Shown here: piece by piece, positions 33,840 to 44,760 of the stretch
How the letters are laid out: the number at the start of each line of letters is the position of its first letter
Position numbering within the stretch: position 1 is the stretch's first letter
NCBI RefSeq assembly: GCF_003573695.1
Contig: NC_039362.1
Coordinates: 17,008,063 to 17,072,062 of the forward strand
Direction: 5' to 3'
Length of the DNA: 64,000 nt
From: Papaver somniferum
Taxonomy: Eukaryota > Streptophyta > Magnoliopsida > Ranunculales > Papaveraceae
The notes under the pieces: generated by a model
What the model saw: the letters and a program-made list of their open reading frames with translations, nothing else
The model's database searches: none
What the model was told of the DNA's origin: nothing
Position numbers and translations under genes: made by a program

Positions 33840-35012
33840 CTAGGTAGCAGAGGGAGACATAGTCTCACCATAGGTTCTGAGAGAGTAGCTGTAATTTCCT
33901 CTAGGATTTCTTATCTCAACAATTCTTGTCCTTTCACCGCAGTTTCCAGGAAAAAGGGTGTGTCTCGCAGTCCTTCTGGGAATCATAGGAGAGAAACCTT
34001 TCTGATAACAAAGTCTAGGAACTCTAGAAATAGGTTCTAGGGGATTTTCTGAAATTCGTCTCCACACACTAGACTTAGATTTGTCAGATTTGTTCTTATA
34101 AGCACAGGACATACTTTCATTGGTAGCACGAGAAGTTACAAATGTCCTGTAATGATTTCTAGAAGAGAGATCATTTTTATAAGATGCCTGGTTTCCTGTG
34201 AAAGGGACCTTCACTGTAGTAGTCGTCCGACTATTTACTCCATTGACAGTAGAAAGAAGTAACTTGTGAAGTTCAGAAACACGTTTCTTTCTAGCAAAAC
34301 AATAGATATCATCGTGATTTCTTTTTCCACAAAAGGTACATATTCGTGGAGGAGAAGCAATAACTGGTACTTGTTTAAACTTCATAGCCACCAAAGAAGA
34401 TTGTAAGTTATGAAAACTTTTCTTGACACAATCTTCTTCTGGAGAAAATTTCATTCTGTACAGTAACTCATGAGAATTAGTTTGTGCAGAAGAATTTTTC
34501 TTTAAAACAGAGTTTTCCTTTTCCAAGGATTTGCACTATCCATGGGGTATGACAAGCGATGATTCAAGTTTCTCCTTCTCAATACGAAGTCTGTCTAGAT
34601 CGGATGAATGCGTCTTGATCAAACAATTTTCTCTAATTGAGCCTTCTTTGGCTAGCTTTTCAAGATCATAAATCTTTTCACGCTGTATATTGTTTTCTTG
34701 AAGAAGTTTCTCAATTTCCTTAGAGAATGACCCTATAATGTTGTAGAGTACTTGTTCACGATCAATAGACTTTTCGAATTCATCCATGAGTTGTACATGA
34801 TCCTTGAAATCAACAAACTCTGTAGGATATTTTGAAATTATTGTGAGCTCCATTTCAGCTTTTGTCATTATGTCCAAAGTCTCATTGGAGGAAGAATGAC
34901 CAACACAGGATGGAACAATATTCCTACCTCGGGATTCAGAAGAATCATCTAAGGAGTGACCCTTTGAGGTATTTCCGAGACACTTGAAAAAGTTGACAAC
35001 TTTAGGAGGCAT
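33840..35012 (-). pseudogene. ORF1 of element E: coiled-coil protein with one zinc knuckle (short Gag)
   Basis: The ATG at 35012 opens MPPKVVNFFKCLGNTSKGHSL, then a coiled coil (EIEKLLQENNIQREKIYDLEKL, DLDRLRIEKEKLESS). An in-frame TAG lies at 34536-34538. The same frame continues with a CTFCGKRNHDDIYC knuckle (CX2CX4HX4C, about 34340-34298) and a basic Ser/Arg-rich tail to 33840. Total about 390 codons. It aligns along its length with ORF1 of element G (CLGITSKDNSLANSSESRG; CSFCGKKNHYVHHCFARKK). A UBN2 capsid domain as in element A is absent. I infer a reduced Gag able to bind RNA but perhaps dependent on a partner to form particles. Confidence 0.7.
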
Positions 35013-35092
35013 TTTGGTATGCGTATGAGATTTTTTGCACAGACTTAGATTGCCACAAAAACAGACTTATGAGTTCTTTAACGTGTTTGCCT

Positions 35093-35104
35093 GCTCTGAT
35101 ACCA
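35093..35104 (-). promoter_or_regulatory. Primer binding site of element E (initiator tRNA-Met)
   Basis: The minus strand reads TGGTATCAGAGC, an exact match to the plant Met primer sequence, two bases inside the LTR. Confidence 0.88.
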
Positions 35105-35106
35105 AT

Positions 35107-35716
35107 TGAAAAAGAGGGGGTCTAACAACACCGCCTAATATTTCGCTTAGCAATCTGTATGGAAAAACTCCAATATAATTTTTATGAGAATCAACTAGAC
35201 AGTCAGACTCAATCAATAAAAAGATATATCAAAGAGTTATATCTCAATCTCTCGATTTGATCTTTACTCAAGCAAATAGAAATCTGTGAGTCTTTATCAA
35301 AGAGAGATAACTTGGACGGTACCAAAGACCAATGTCCAAGAATTAATCAATATCAATAAACAACCAAAAGTTGGATTTCCAATTGATGATCACGAACGCA
35401 CAAACTGTATTATTTCAATTATATAAAATATAATGCGGAAAAGAAATAACACAGACACCAGAAATTTTGTTAAGGAGGAAACCGCAAATGCAGAAAAATC
35501 CCGGGACCTAGTCTAGATTGAATACACACTGTATTAAGCCGCTACAGACACTAGCCTACTCCAAGCTAACTTCAGACTGGACTATAGTTGAACCCTAATC
35601 AGTCTCCCACCGATCCAAGGTACAGTTGTACTCCTACGCCTCTGATCCCAACAGGATATTACGCACTTGATCCTCTTAGATGATATCACCCACAACCAAG
35701 AGTTGTTGCAACCCAA
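35107..35716 (-). repeat. Truncated 5' LTR of element E (610 bp remaining)
   Basis: Matches the first part (plus-strand coordinates) of other copies up to GTTGCAACCCAA, then changes abruptly into element I's LTR at 35714-35716. About 1.75 kb of the LTR is missing. The shared CAA at the junction suggests end joining with microhomology. Confidence 0.8.
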
Positions 35717-36265
35717 GAAAACTATTACGATTCTCTCTTTGTTACGCTCACAATCTCTCTAAACAGTAAATAATATTTAACTGTTTTGCTAAGCTTGCTT
35801 TTACAGTAATTAATTGCCTCACAAACTTATCTCTAGGTGATTTGTCTCACAAACCTCCCTCTCTGATCTAGGTGTGTCTGTATCAAAAACCACACTCTAG
35901 ATGTCTTAGCTATTAGCTAAACATCTCGATTTATAACTTTAACAGTTTCCCAAAACCTTCTAGGAATCTATTTCCTTATCTAGGAATAATATCTTTTCTA
36001 GGTATATTTCCTTATCTAAGTATATTACCTTGTCTAGGAATGCTCCTTATCTAGGAATAATTCCTTTTCTATGTATATATTTCCTTATCAAGAAATATTT
36101 CCTTGTCTAGGAAATATTCCCTTTCTAGGTATACTTCCTTATCTAGGAATATTTCCTTTTCTAAGAATACTGCCTAAAAACCAGTATTCCTTCACATTAC
36201 AATTCTACCCTCAATTCTTCTTGAGGATCACTAGTTCCCGGAGAGAGGAAGATACACATGTATCA
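35717..36265 (-). repeat. 3' LTR of element I, left-truncated
   Basis: Matches 36903-37459 in order, including TCTCACAAACCTCCCTC, the repeated TTCCTTATCTAGGAATA units and CTAGTTCCCGGAGAGAGGAA. It is joined at the left to element E's LTR. The internal repeats make length differences likely. Confidence 0.82.
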
Positions 36266-36301
36266 TGCGCCCCCACTCAAGAACTTGAACTCCTGTGAAA
36301 G

Positions 36302-36633
36302 TTAAATTTGGAGGTTAGGGAACCCGAGAGTTCCTTTCACCCTGCTGAACCATCTCTCTTTGCTGGAAACTTGACCTTGACGTCTAATTTGAAAAGCGTC
36401 CATTTTTCCTCGTGTTATCTTAGTCATTATTCGCTCCATAATGCAATATTTTTCGAGTAATTCTACATCTTGTTCTTCATTTTTTTTCTTCAAAAACACC
36501 AGATGAAAATGTAGTCTTTTTCTTCGTCTTCGTCTTGGGTGTATAAGACTCCATGTCTGTTTGTAGCGCATACACCTTTTCTTCCATAGTTTGTGGTTTG
36601 CTTTGCTTAGGATCATCATCTGACTTCGTCATC
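36302..36633 (-). pseudogene. Short Gag-like remnant in element I
   Basis: On the minus strand, an ATG at 36633 opens MTKSDDDPKQSKPQTMEEKVY, followed by a Lys-rich stretch, then after a frame change EQDVELLEKYCIMERIMTKITRGKMD to 36302. This resembles the Gag N-terminal region that lies directly after a Met primer site in plant elements. No capsid core, knuckle or pol. Too short to place in a family. Confidence 0.4.
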
Positions 36634-36767
36634 CTTGATCCCCTTGTTCCTTTAACGTCTTATTGCTTTTCGAGTAACTCACCAAGTTGTTTATAGATAG
36701 ACCCATTGAAGACCATAAAACACAGGAATCTTCCCTAAAAGAAACGAACCTTGCTCTGATACCAACT

Positions 36768-37459
36768 TGATACGTATTGATCTCTGTACCTTGGTGACTA
36801 TTATTATAGAGGCGGAATTCAGAATAATAGTAGACGAAAACTAGAAAACAGAACACACTAGGAACCAGATTCGAAGAAATATATCTTCTCTAGATTATGA
36901 ACAAGAAAACTATTACAATTCTCTCTTTGTTACGTTCACAATCTCTCTAGGTAAATAACCTTAAACAATTTGCTAAGTTTGCTTTACAATAATTAATTGC
37001 CTCACAAATTCTAGGGATTTGTCTCACAAACCTCCCTCTTTGATCTAGGTGTGTCTGTATCACAAACCACACTCTAGATGTCTTAGCTATGAGATAAACA
37101 TCTCTATTTATAGCTTTAAAGGTTTCCAAAACCTCTTAGGAATCTATTTCCTTATCTAAGAATAAAACCTTTTCTAGGTATATTTCTTTATTTAGGAATA
37201 ATTCCTTTTGTAGAAAGAATTCCTAGTCTAGGTATATTTCCTTATCTAGGTATATATTTCCATATCTGGAAATATTACCTTCTAGGAAATATTCATTTTC
37301 TAGGTATATTTCCTTATCTAGGAATATTACCTTGTCTAAGAATATTTCCTTATCTAAGAATACTGCCTAAAAATCAGTATTCCTTCCCAAAGTAGAAATC
37401 TATCCTCAATCCGTCTTGAGGATCACTAGTTCCCGGAGAGAGGAAGATACCATGTATCA
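36768..37459 (-). repeat. 5' LTR of element I (692 bp)
   Basis: TG...CA ends (TGATACGTATTG to CATGTATCA on the plus strand), with the Met primer site directly at its left, so it is the 5' LTR on the minus strand. It contains a series of TAGGAATATTTCCTTATC-like words at about 37140-37370. Target duplication cannot be checked because the left flank is lost. Confidence 0.85.
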
Positions 37460-38207
37460 ATGGACGTAAACACACATATCCCATAATTTTTTTGCAATAT
37501 ATAAAACCTATAAAGATTAATACTGAAAAATCAATCTTTGCTCTTAGAAGGTAGAATCAATCTTTTTCGTACAGATTTACACCAACAATGGCTACCAAAG
37601 GCGTATAAAAAGATTTTCTTAACAAAGAAGAAAATACAAAGTCATTAATGACCATGCACCAAAATTCACAAAAGAGGATTGTGAACATTCAAGAATCCCA
37701 GAGTAACGCGTACTACTGCCCATTCTTTCTTCTTTGTGATTCACCAATAACATTCTTAACAAAGCTACAAATGAGCTTAGAAGAGAATTACTCCAAGAAT
37801 CCAAGTGCCCAAGTCCATAAGAAGTGGAACAAGTGCAATGAAATGGAGCAAAACACTCAAAAACAAGAGACGAGACAAAGACCAATCTTAACTCATCCAA
37901 ATTCAGTAATTCTCATCCACATTTTGAAGAGAATTCAAAGAGGAAGAAAATTCAAAGAGAATGAGGTCATTCCGAGTTCGGATGAAGAAGTTCGGCCAAA
38001 ACAAGTTTACCAAATATCGAGTCTAGAGGCCAGTTCGCAAAAAGGTATGCAAACAGATTTCCCCTTTTAAAAGAATCCAGTCGAATTCTACAATGTTATC
38101 AAAAATTCAAAGTCATACCCAACATAATTTGTGCGCCCCAATTCTTGTACTTCCCTCACCGTATACATAATATTGCATTTCTTGGCGAAGATGCACTTTC
38201 AACACAA
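37460..38207 (-). other. 3' interior of element F, non-coding
   Basis: CGTAAACACACATATCCCATAA resembles 32877-32900 in element E, showing this is element interior. ORFs on the plus strand (for example 37648-38070) have no recognisable domain and are not conserved. No gene supported. Confidence 0.5.
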
Positions 38208-39769
38208 TCAAGTTGTGTTGTGGTGAATAATGTCTTGCTCACTATAAGTGTCAGAAACCGACTTTTCCGCAACCATGGATTTCTCACAATCTATAGTTTT
38301 TGGTTTATTTCGTTTCTTCTTCCGCCGATTCTTGTGTTCCACTTTTGAATCATCATGAAATAGATCACTTTTAGAACCTTTCATATCCAAATTCATTTTT
38401 TCCCAAGAAATTTGTAATTTCCAACGTCATGGATTTTTCCTTTTCCATAGTCATGGAATTTTCTGGGAGATCATTCCTTTTGATACTCAGTGCATCATTG
38501 GATTTCTTTAGTACCCACTGCTGAGTGCGTTTATGAATAACTGGAACCTTCTTCCCATTACTCTCTTATAGATTTCTCGAAAGAGAATTGGATTGACTAT
38601 TCTTTTGCAAGTTAGTTTTTCTCCAATTGGGAGCATCAAATCTTATTTTTTTCTTTACGACGTTATCCTTTTGTTAACCATTACGATTGTGAAAAGGCTT
38701 CATATGACGTTTATAGGAAAATCTAGATTTATTACAGTATTGATTCCTTTTCCTAAAGGTTGGATAGTTACAACCTGGAATGTTAAGGGGATTAGCCTTA
38801 ACATATGATCTTGGTTTCATAACTTCTTGTGATGCCCAAACAAGAACATCATGAAGTTTCTCATTCCTTATGAGAAAACGACATCTCTTTTCAGGTGACC
38901 TTTGTTTCCACAATAATGACAAATGTTCTTAACTGGATTCGTATGTGATGGCTTTGGAGGTTGATACACTTTTCTCTTTCGAACATTAACTGCCGGTGAA
39001 GGTATTTCACTTTTTCCATTAGTGGAAACCTTTTGTTGAGAAGAATCACTAGCCTTAACAAATTTTACCTCTTTGCTAATACTTGGAGCATTTATTCCCT
39101 TATAGACCAATCCTCGTGTATCACGATGATTTTTACTTGCTCCTAGCATCGTGATTAATTTGTTTTAACTAGTATTGAACTTTTAAAGTCTTCCTCCAAC
39201 ATCTTGATTTTATCAAGAGCAGCAGCTAAATCAGCCTCGAGGCGTTTTTCTCGAGAGAGAAAGATACTTTCTCTGTCATTGAAACAATTTTGTTGAGAGT
39301 CACACCTTGCTTCAGATTCTGCAAGTTTTTCTTTCAACATAAAGAGATTTCGACGAAGATCTTCACATTCAGAATTTTTTGAACGCACATCTTCTTTACG
39401 ATCTTTAACAAGGGATTATAACATACTATATCCACAATCATATCCTTTAAAGATTTTTCTATATTTTTTGTTTTTTAGACAGAGGGGAGTCAGAAACTCC
39501 GCCAAGCAAGATGTTGACTTCGTTTTCTTTATGAGATGGACGAAAAGCTTGATGTATTGCGAGACTTGCTCATCACCATCATATTCATCGTCTGAATCAC
39601 TTTCATTCGAAAGATCATCCAACTGTTCATCTAGGCGTGTTTCCCAGTTATACACAGTATCAGACATTGGAGAATATGTGCGAGATTTCTCAGGAGAAAC
39701 AAAGCTTTGAACCAAGTCAGAACGTTTCTGAACTGGAAATGCGTTGTTTGAGATAATACATCTGTCCAT
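38208..39769 (-). pseudogene. Short Gag of element F: acidic N-terminus, coiled coil, zinc knuckle
   Basis: Starts at the ATG at 39769 (MDRCIISNNAFPVQKRSDL). An acidic stretch (NESDSDDEYDGDEQ) precedes an in-frame TAA at 39416-39418. The same frame continues with a strong coiled coil (LRRNLFMLKEKLAESEARC, LEADLAAALDKIKMLEEDF). After a frameshift near 39150 comes a basic region with CHYCGNKGHLKRD (38868-39149). The final Cys of that knuckle is displaced by another frameshift, and a second frame carries the rest (38674-38870). The C-terminus, DIIHHNTT at 38208, matches element A's VVHHNAT. No UBN2 capsid and no pol. I infer an RNA-binding reduced Gag. Confidence 0.7.
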
Positions 39770-39821
39770 AGAGTCAGATTGCTACAAACACAGACTTATA
39801 ATGTCTTTAACGTGTTTTCCT

Positions 39822-39833
39822 ACTCTGATACCA
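39822..39833 (-). promoter_or_regulatory. Primer binding site of element F (initiator tRNA-Met)
   Basis: The minus strand reads TGGTATCAGAGT, 11 of 12 matching the Met primer sequence, two bases from the LTR end. Confidence 0.85.
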
Positions 39834-39835
39834 AT

Positions 39836-41886
39836 TGAAAAAGCGGGGGTCTAACAACCACACCAAATATTTAGGCAATCTGTATGGACTAATTACAATA
39901 TAATTCCAAGAGAATCAACTAGAAAGTCAAACTCAATCAAGGAAAATATATCCAAGAGTTATATCTCAATTTCTTAAATCAATCTGCAATCGAACAGTTA
40001 GAAATCTATGGCCGGATCAATATGAGAAATAACTTGGATGGTACCAAAGACCAATATCCAAGCGTCAATCAACAACCAAATGTTGGATATACCAATTGAT
40101 TGAACTACGCACAACCTGTGATATTTCAATTATATAGAAAATATAATGCGGAAAAGAAATAACATAGACACCAGAAGTTTTGTTAACGAGGAAACCGCAA
40201 ATGCAGAAAAACCCCGGGACCTAGTCCAGATTTGAACATCATACGGTATTAAGCCGCTACAGACTCTAGACTACTACAAGTTTACTTCAGACTGGAATGT
40301 AGCTGAGCCCTAACCAATCTCACACTCAGTAAGGTACAATCATGTTCCTTACGCCTCTGAATCCCAGCAGGACTCTACGCACTTGATTCCCTTAGCTGAT
40401 CTCACCCACAACTAAGAGTTGCTACGACCCAAAGTCGAAGACTTGATAAACAAATCTGTCTCACACAAAAAAAACTATTTGAATAGATAAATCTGTCTCC
40501 CACATAAATACCTACGAAGTTTTTGTTCCGTCTTTTGATAAATCAAGGTGAACAGGAACCAATTGATAATCCGGTCTTATATTCCCGAAGAACAGCCTAG
40601 AAATATCAATCACCTCACAAAAACTTAACTATATGGTAGTAGAACAAGTTATTGTGGAATCACAAAGAATGAGACGAAGAGCTTTGTAATTAATTTTTAT
40701 ATCTTACCTATGGGAGATAAATCTCGAGCAAATCTTAGAGAAGATAATACTCAATACGATAGAACAAAGTAAGATCAAAACAAGCAACTACAGAGAAAAT
40801 AGTTTGGTCTGGCTTCAGAATCCCAATGAAGTATTTAATTCGTTAACCTATAATGGTTTTAGAAAAAACCTAGGTTAAAGGATAATCGACTCTAGTCGAA
40901 ACTAGTATCACACAAGAGGTGCGAGGATTAGATTTCCCAGTTGTTAGAGTTCTCCCTTATATAGTCTTCAAATCAGGGTTTGATAACTTTGGAACAAAGC
41001 AATCAATATTGATTGTTAGATGAAACCTGATTTAAGATTCAAGCTAATATTTTCCACAGTTAGATGATGGTATTTAGCTTGTTACACACAAATGAAATAT
41101 ACCTTCATTTAGATATGGGTAACCTAAACGTGTATATTGAGTTGGCTCAATAACAGTTAACCGAAGTTAGCCATATGAACAATTTTCTCTTAACCATGTT
41201 CATTTAAGCACTTCTAGATCAATTGATAATCAAATGAATGAATTGTGTTACTCATAGAGTTGTTCAATTGTTTATATTCTCATAGAAGTATACAAGAAAC
41301 AATTGAAGCAAAATTGGATTGATTCAAAAGAATCAGTTCATGAACATTTTAGCCACGGTTTTGCAAAGATTGCATTCCTTAGTTTATAAATGTATTTTTT
41401 TCATGAGAATGAGATCATACTTAACCGATTTAAGAACTTGAACCACTTAAGTTTGCAAACGGGTACGCGAACTTAAGTTTCAGACAATTGGTCACAAGCC
41501 GACAGTTTGCAAACGGGTACGCAAACTTTAGCTCCAGACCGAACTTAGTTGAAACCGTTTGTGAACGTGTACGCAAACTTGGTTCCCGGAATTAAACAGT
41601 TAAATTAGTTTGCGAACGGTTATGCAAACTTAAGTACCCTGACTTAAAAAGTTGAATAAGTTTGGGAAGCTGTATGCAAACTTCAGGTCCTGAATTCCGT
41701 CAAAACAGTTTGTACATTAAGTACACAAACCGTAATGAATCCATACATGAGTTTTAGCTCTTAGATCATATTTCAATCATTGAAACATTCTTAAAAGACG
41801 ACAATAGCTGTCTCACACAAACTATTAGCTTATAAGTAATTTTTAAATGATCAATATGCAACATTCTGAGCCTACATCAAATGACT
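39836..41886 (-). repeat. 5' LTR of element F, left part (continues at 50466-50498)
   Basis: Begins TGAAAAAGCGGGGG. At 41882-41886 it reads TGACT, then element H starts; after H the LTR resumes TGACTGTCTCACAC. Its decamer array (41450-41730) uses GTTTGCAAAC and GTACGCAAAC rather than GTTCGCGGAC. Confidence 0.88.
41882..41886. other. Target-site duplication TGACT, left copy (right copy 50461-50465)
   Basis: TGACT flanks element H exactly on both sides, confirming that H inserted into F's LTR as a unit. Confidence 0.92.
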
Positions 41887-42023
41887 TGTAGTTGCAGGAA
41901 ATCCTACACTACACCCCTCATATGATTTCATTATTAATCAACTCATTTTTAGGTTTACACTCTTAATTTTATTGATCAATCTTTGAATATTCTTACAAGA
42001 AAAGATAAAGAAATCAAGAATGA
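41887..42023 (-). repeat. 3' LTR fragment of element H (137 bp)
   Basis: Identical by eye to 49989-50125 over all 137 bp, then unrelated sequence starts. On the minus strand this is the terminal (U5-side) part ending CTGCAACTACA. The U3 part that should lie at 42024-42358 is missing. Confidence 0.88.
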
Positions 42024-42294
42024 ACCGTTTCTTTTTAACCGCTTATATCTTTCCGTATTAATCGTGTTTATTTTCTCGAGGAGAAATTCCCTCTATATAT
42101 ATTCCTTCTCACTCCCTTTTTCTTTCTTTTTATTTTCTCTGTAACTTCATCGTTCTTCTGCAAATTCCATTATTACAACTTTTCTTCTTTCTTCTTCAAT
42201 ATTTTTAAGTTCTTCTTCATCTTCATACTATTTCTTCTGCAGATCTTCATAGTTCGTAATTTTCTTCGAAACAATCTCACTGCTATTGTTTTCC
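42024..42294 (+). promoter_or_regulatory. Probable promoter and 5' untranslated region of the antisense gene in H
   Basis: Contains a TATA box (CTCTATATATATTCC, about 42090-42104) followed by a pyrimidine-rich leader and the ATG at 42295. TATA-to-ATG spacing of roughly 190 bp is plausible for plants. It replaces the expected U3 of the 3' LTR. Confidence 0.5.
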
Positions 42295-44536
42295 ATGGAT
42301 TCATCAAGGTTAGTTTGTTTTTTTTTTCTTTATGAGTTTTGCTGAAATTGATCTTGTTTATTGGCTTATTTGATGTTGTTTATGTGATTCCCATACTCTT
42401 GTTATTTCAGCAAAAACGCCTCCAACACTAGATTTACAGTTCAGAACCATAACATTCCCAAATCGCAGCATAAGGTTGTTGCGCATAAAAGAAAGTCTGC
42501 GAATGAGAAAGTAGTAAGAAACACTATTCTTTTCTAATAACAATATTGTTGCCTCTGTTTCTTATCTGGATTTTAATTTGCAGGGTGATAAAGATGTTAA
42601 TAAACCTCTCAAGAAATATCGCCACCTTAAAACTGTTCCAACTTCTGTTCCCTTCCACTTACTCATCTCTTCTAAATCTCCTGCGACATTTTCGCAAGAT
42701 AAACCTTTATCTCCAATTCGCGAAAAAGCTTCCTCAGACTTCATTTCTTCAGCTGACCTTTCAATGGTTGAAACCCCCCTAGTTGATCCTTCTGTGAATG
42801 AAACCTCTTCTCTTCCCATTGAGAATGTTTCCCAACCTTCTATCTCTACCAGTTCTCTACCTAAGTCTCTTCCTCTTTTGAGAGAAACCGTGGAAGGGAT
42901 AGATATTGCCTTAAAAGTTTTATCTGAAGTTCTGGATGATGCCAAGAAGTCTTCTATTGATCCTATCAAGTCTAATGTTTGCGAAATTCTGAGTAAGCAT
43001 TTGGGTTCTGATAGAGCTGCTTCGCAGACAGCTTTGGAAAAAGAATGTAATGCTCTTCGTCTCGAAAATCAGAAGCTTCAGAATGTTTTCCTGGATCATG
43101 ACAATCTTCGCAAGAAGAATGATGAATTGAGAGGTATGATTTTCTTATCTTTGTCTTTAATTTGCCTTTTTAATGGTTTTATCCTTCCCATATTTAATTA
43201 TCCTTGAAATCCCTCTTTCGCATGTTAAGCTTTAAACCAGAAACGAATAATGGAGAGATATCAATTTGAATCTGTTATTGAAGAAGCCCGTGTTGATAAA
43301 GAAATCTTGATGGATCAATATAACCAATTAGATAACCTCTATTCATATTCTCTTGATCATATAAATAATCTTACCAATGAAAATACCCAATTAGTTCAAA
43401 GACAAGATTTATTAAGTAATGAAGTGTATCGTCTTTCTTATTCTTTAACTAAAGCTAATTTAGGGATGGAAACTTTATCAGATGAGAATAAAACCTTATC
43501 TCAAGAGAAGCGAACTTATTTAAACAAGATGGCGATATCTTCGCAACAACTTAATATTCTTCAAAAAGTATGTGATGACCAAGAGCAATCTATTCGCTCT
43601 TTGAGAAATGAACTTAAAGAAGTAACAGAGTCATCTATCGTTGAAAGAGATACACTCATTCAAGGTAGAATAGCTTTAAGTGTAAAGGCGAATCAGCTTA
43701 AAGAACAATATTCCAAATTAGAAGAATCTTATTCTTCTCTTGCGAAGAAAAATTCCTTTCTTATTTCTAAAGAAAAAAATCTTCAGTCTCGACTTAAAGG
43801 TTTAGTTGGAGATAAATTTGATGACGCAATGGACCGTTGGGAGAATAGTTGTCTGTCCTTGATTCAACACCTTATTTCGCAAAAGGAAGGTAGTCATAAT
43901 AGTTTGACTGCCTTAATTATCTTTTCTTTGTCATATCTTTATGAATTCTTCATCTTAATGAAATTTTGTATTCTATCTTTCGTAGAGTCTAAGAAGAATC
44001 TTCATTCTTCCATTTCTGATTTGGAGGCTAAATATGCCAAAATTCGCAAAGAAAATGCATTTCTCATCTCTTCCCTTACTGGTTCTCACGACTGAGCAGA
44101 AAGAAGACTTGATTATCTTGCTTATTTTAAGGATATTCAAGATAGGAATCATCAGAGAGCACTTCTTCGTCGAGTTCATCTCTGGGCTGAAGTCCTTGTA
44201 AATGACATTTTATTGTCCAAATCTCTTCCTCCCACATCAATTGATCCTTCAGAAGTATATGATGATGAAGTTCCTCGTTCTGCTGATAGTGATTATGATT
44301 ACGAAAGCGGTGCAGAGGATAATTTCTTGGAAGATGAAGAAGAGATTCCTTCTAAAGAAGCATCTGCTGGTGTTAATCAAAATGAGAAAGAAATTTCTCC
44401 TGAAGAAGTAATTGATGGCGATAATCAAGATGCTAGTCAAGGCGAAGATCAAATCCGAAATGAAGGAGAGGCTTGCGAGAATATTGGCGAAGAATTTCTG
44501 TTATCTCCTGCTACTGAAATTAATACTGAAGCTTGA
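42295..44536 (+). pseudogene. Five-exon coiled-coil gene antisense to pol in element H, one premature stop
   Basis: Exons 42295-42308, 42411-42513, 42584-43133, 43230-43889 and 43986-44536, all with GT-AG borders and compatible phases, give about 625 codons. It opens MDSSSKNASNTRF (short exon 1), continues basic (HKVVAHKRKSANEK), then Ser/Pro-rich, then long coiled coils (ALRLENQKLQN; LDHINNLTNENTQLVQRQDLL; DDQEQSIRSLRNELKEVTE; HSSISDLEAKYAKIRKENA) and an acidic tail (DEEEIPSKEAS). A TGA at 44093-44095 breaks it, and the frame continues to 44536; CGA with C to T fits. In Tat-lineage elements extra antisense ORFs, some with the Pfam 'putative gypsy type transposon' (PF04195) domain, are known at this position. 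I cannot confirm that domain here. Function unknown. Confidence 0.75.
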
Positions 44537-44760
44537 GCTTCTTATCTAGCTTTGTCTTCTTGAACTGTCTTATTTTTATCACTTTTGCGAGCTACATTTT
44601 TCAACCAACTTTGGAATCAACTTTTCCTTTTAATATTTTGTTGATGAGAAAGATAATGCTTCTTGTGTATTGATTCACATACTTGCCTCTCATTATATTT
44701 CTTGCAAAAAATAATCTGTTACGAATACTTATAAATATTTTGTTTTATCATGTGGTCTTA
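44537..44760 (+). other. 3' flank of the antisense gene in H
   Basis: AT-rich, probably 3' untranslated sequence. No ORF. Confidence 0.4.

Larger units (their letters stand above)
28934..35716 (-). mobile_element. Element E: minus-strand non-autonomous large-LTR element
   Basis: 3' LTR 28934-31309, polypurine tract, 3.8 kb interior with two small ORFs, Met primer site and a truncated 5' LTR (35107-35716). No reverse transcriptase, RNase H, integrase or protease can be seen in the interior. It interrupted the chromovirus Gag. The 5' LTR is cut at a junction with element I, so the matching target duplication is lost. The interior organisation matches element G on the other strand. Confidence 0.8.
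35717..37459 (-). mobile_element. Element I: very short LTR element with 502-bp interior
   Basis: Right LTR 36768-37459 (692 bp, TGATACG...TGTATCA) and left LTR 35717-36265, missing its first ~135 bp. The primer site ATTGGTATCAGAGC-like (AGTTGGTATCAGAGC on the minus strand) lies at 36752-36767, and a polypurine tract GAGTGGGGGCGCA on the minus strand lies at 36266-36278. The interior encodes only a short Gag-like fragment. The size is typical of TRIM or deletion-derived Copia elements. Copies of the word CTAGGAATATTTCCTT are reiterated in the LTRs. Confidence 0.78.
37460..41886 (-). mobile_element. Element F: minus-strand Copia-like element, 3' part lost
   Basis: Interior 37460-39833, primer site 39822-39833, 5' LTR starting at 39836 and interrupted by element H at 41887. 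The LTR resumes at 50466-50498, where element G interrupts it; the rest is beyond the window. The interior begins abruptly next to element I. The ORF shares its C-terminus with A and lacks a capsid domain, like E and G. Confidence 0.75.

Noticed and set aside
37648..38070. 140-codon plus-strand ORF
   Set aside because: It lies in the 3' interior of element F opposite to the element's coding direction, has no recognisable domain and no counterpart in E or G.
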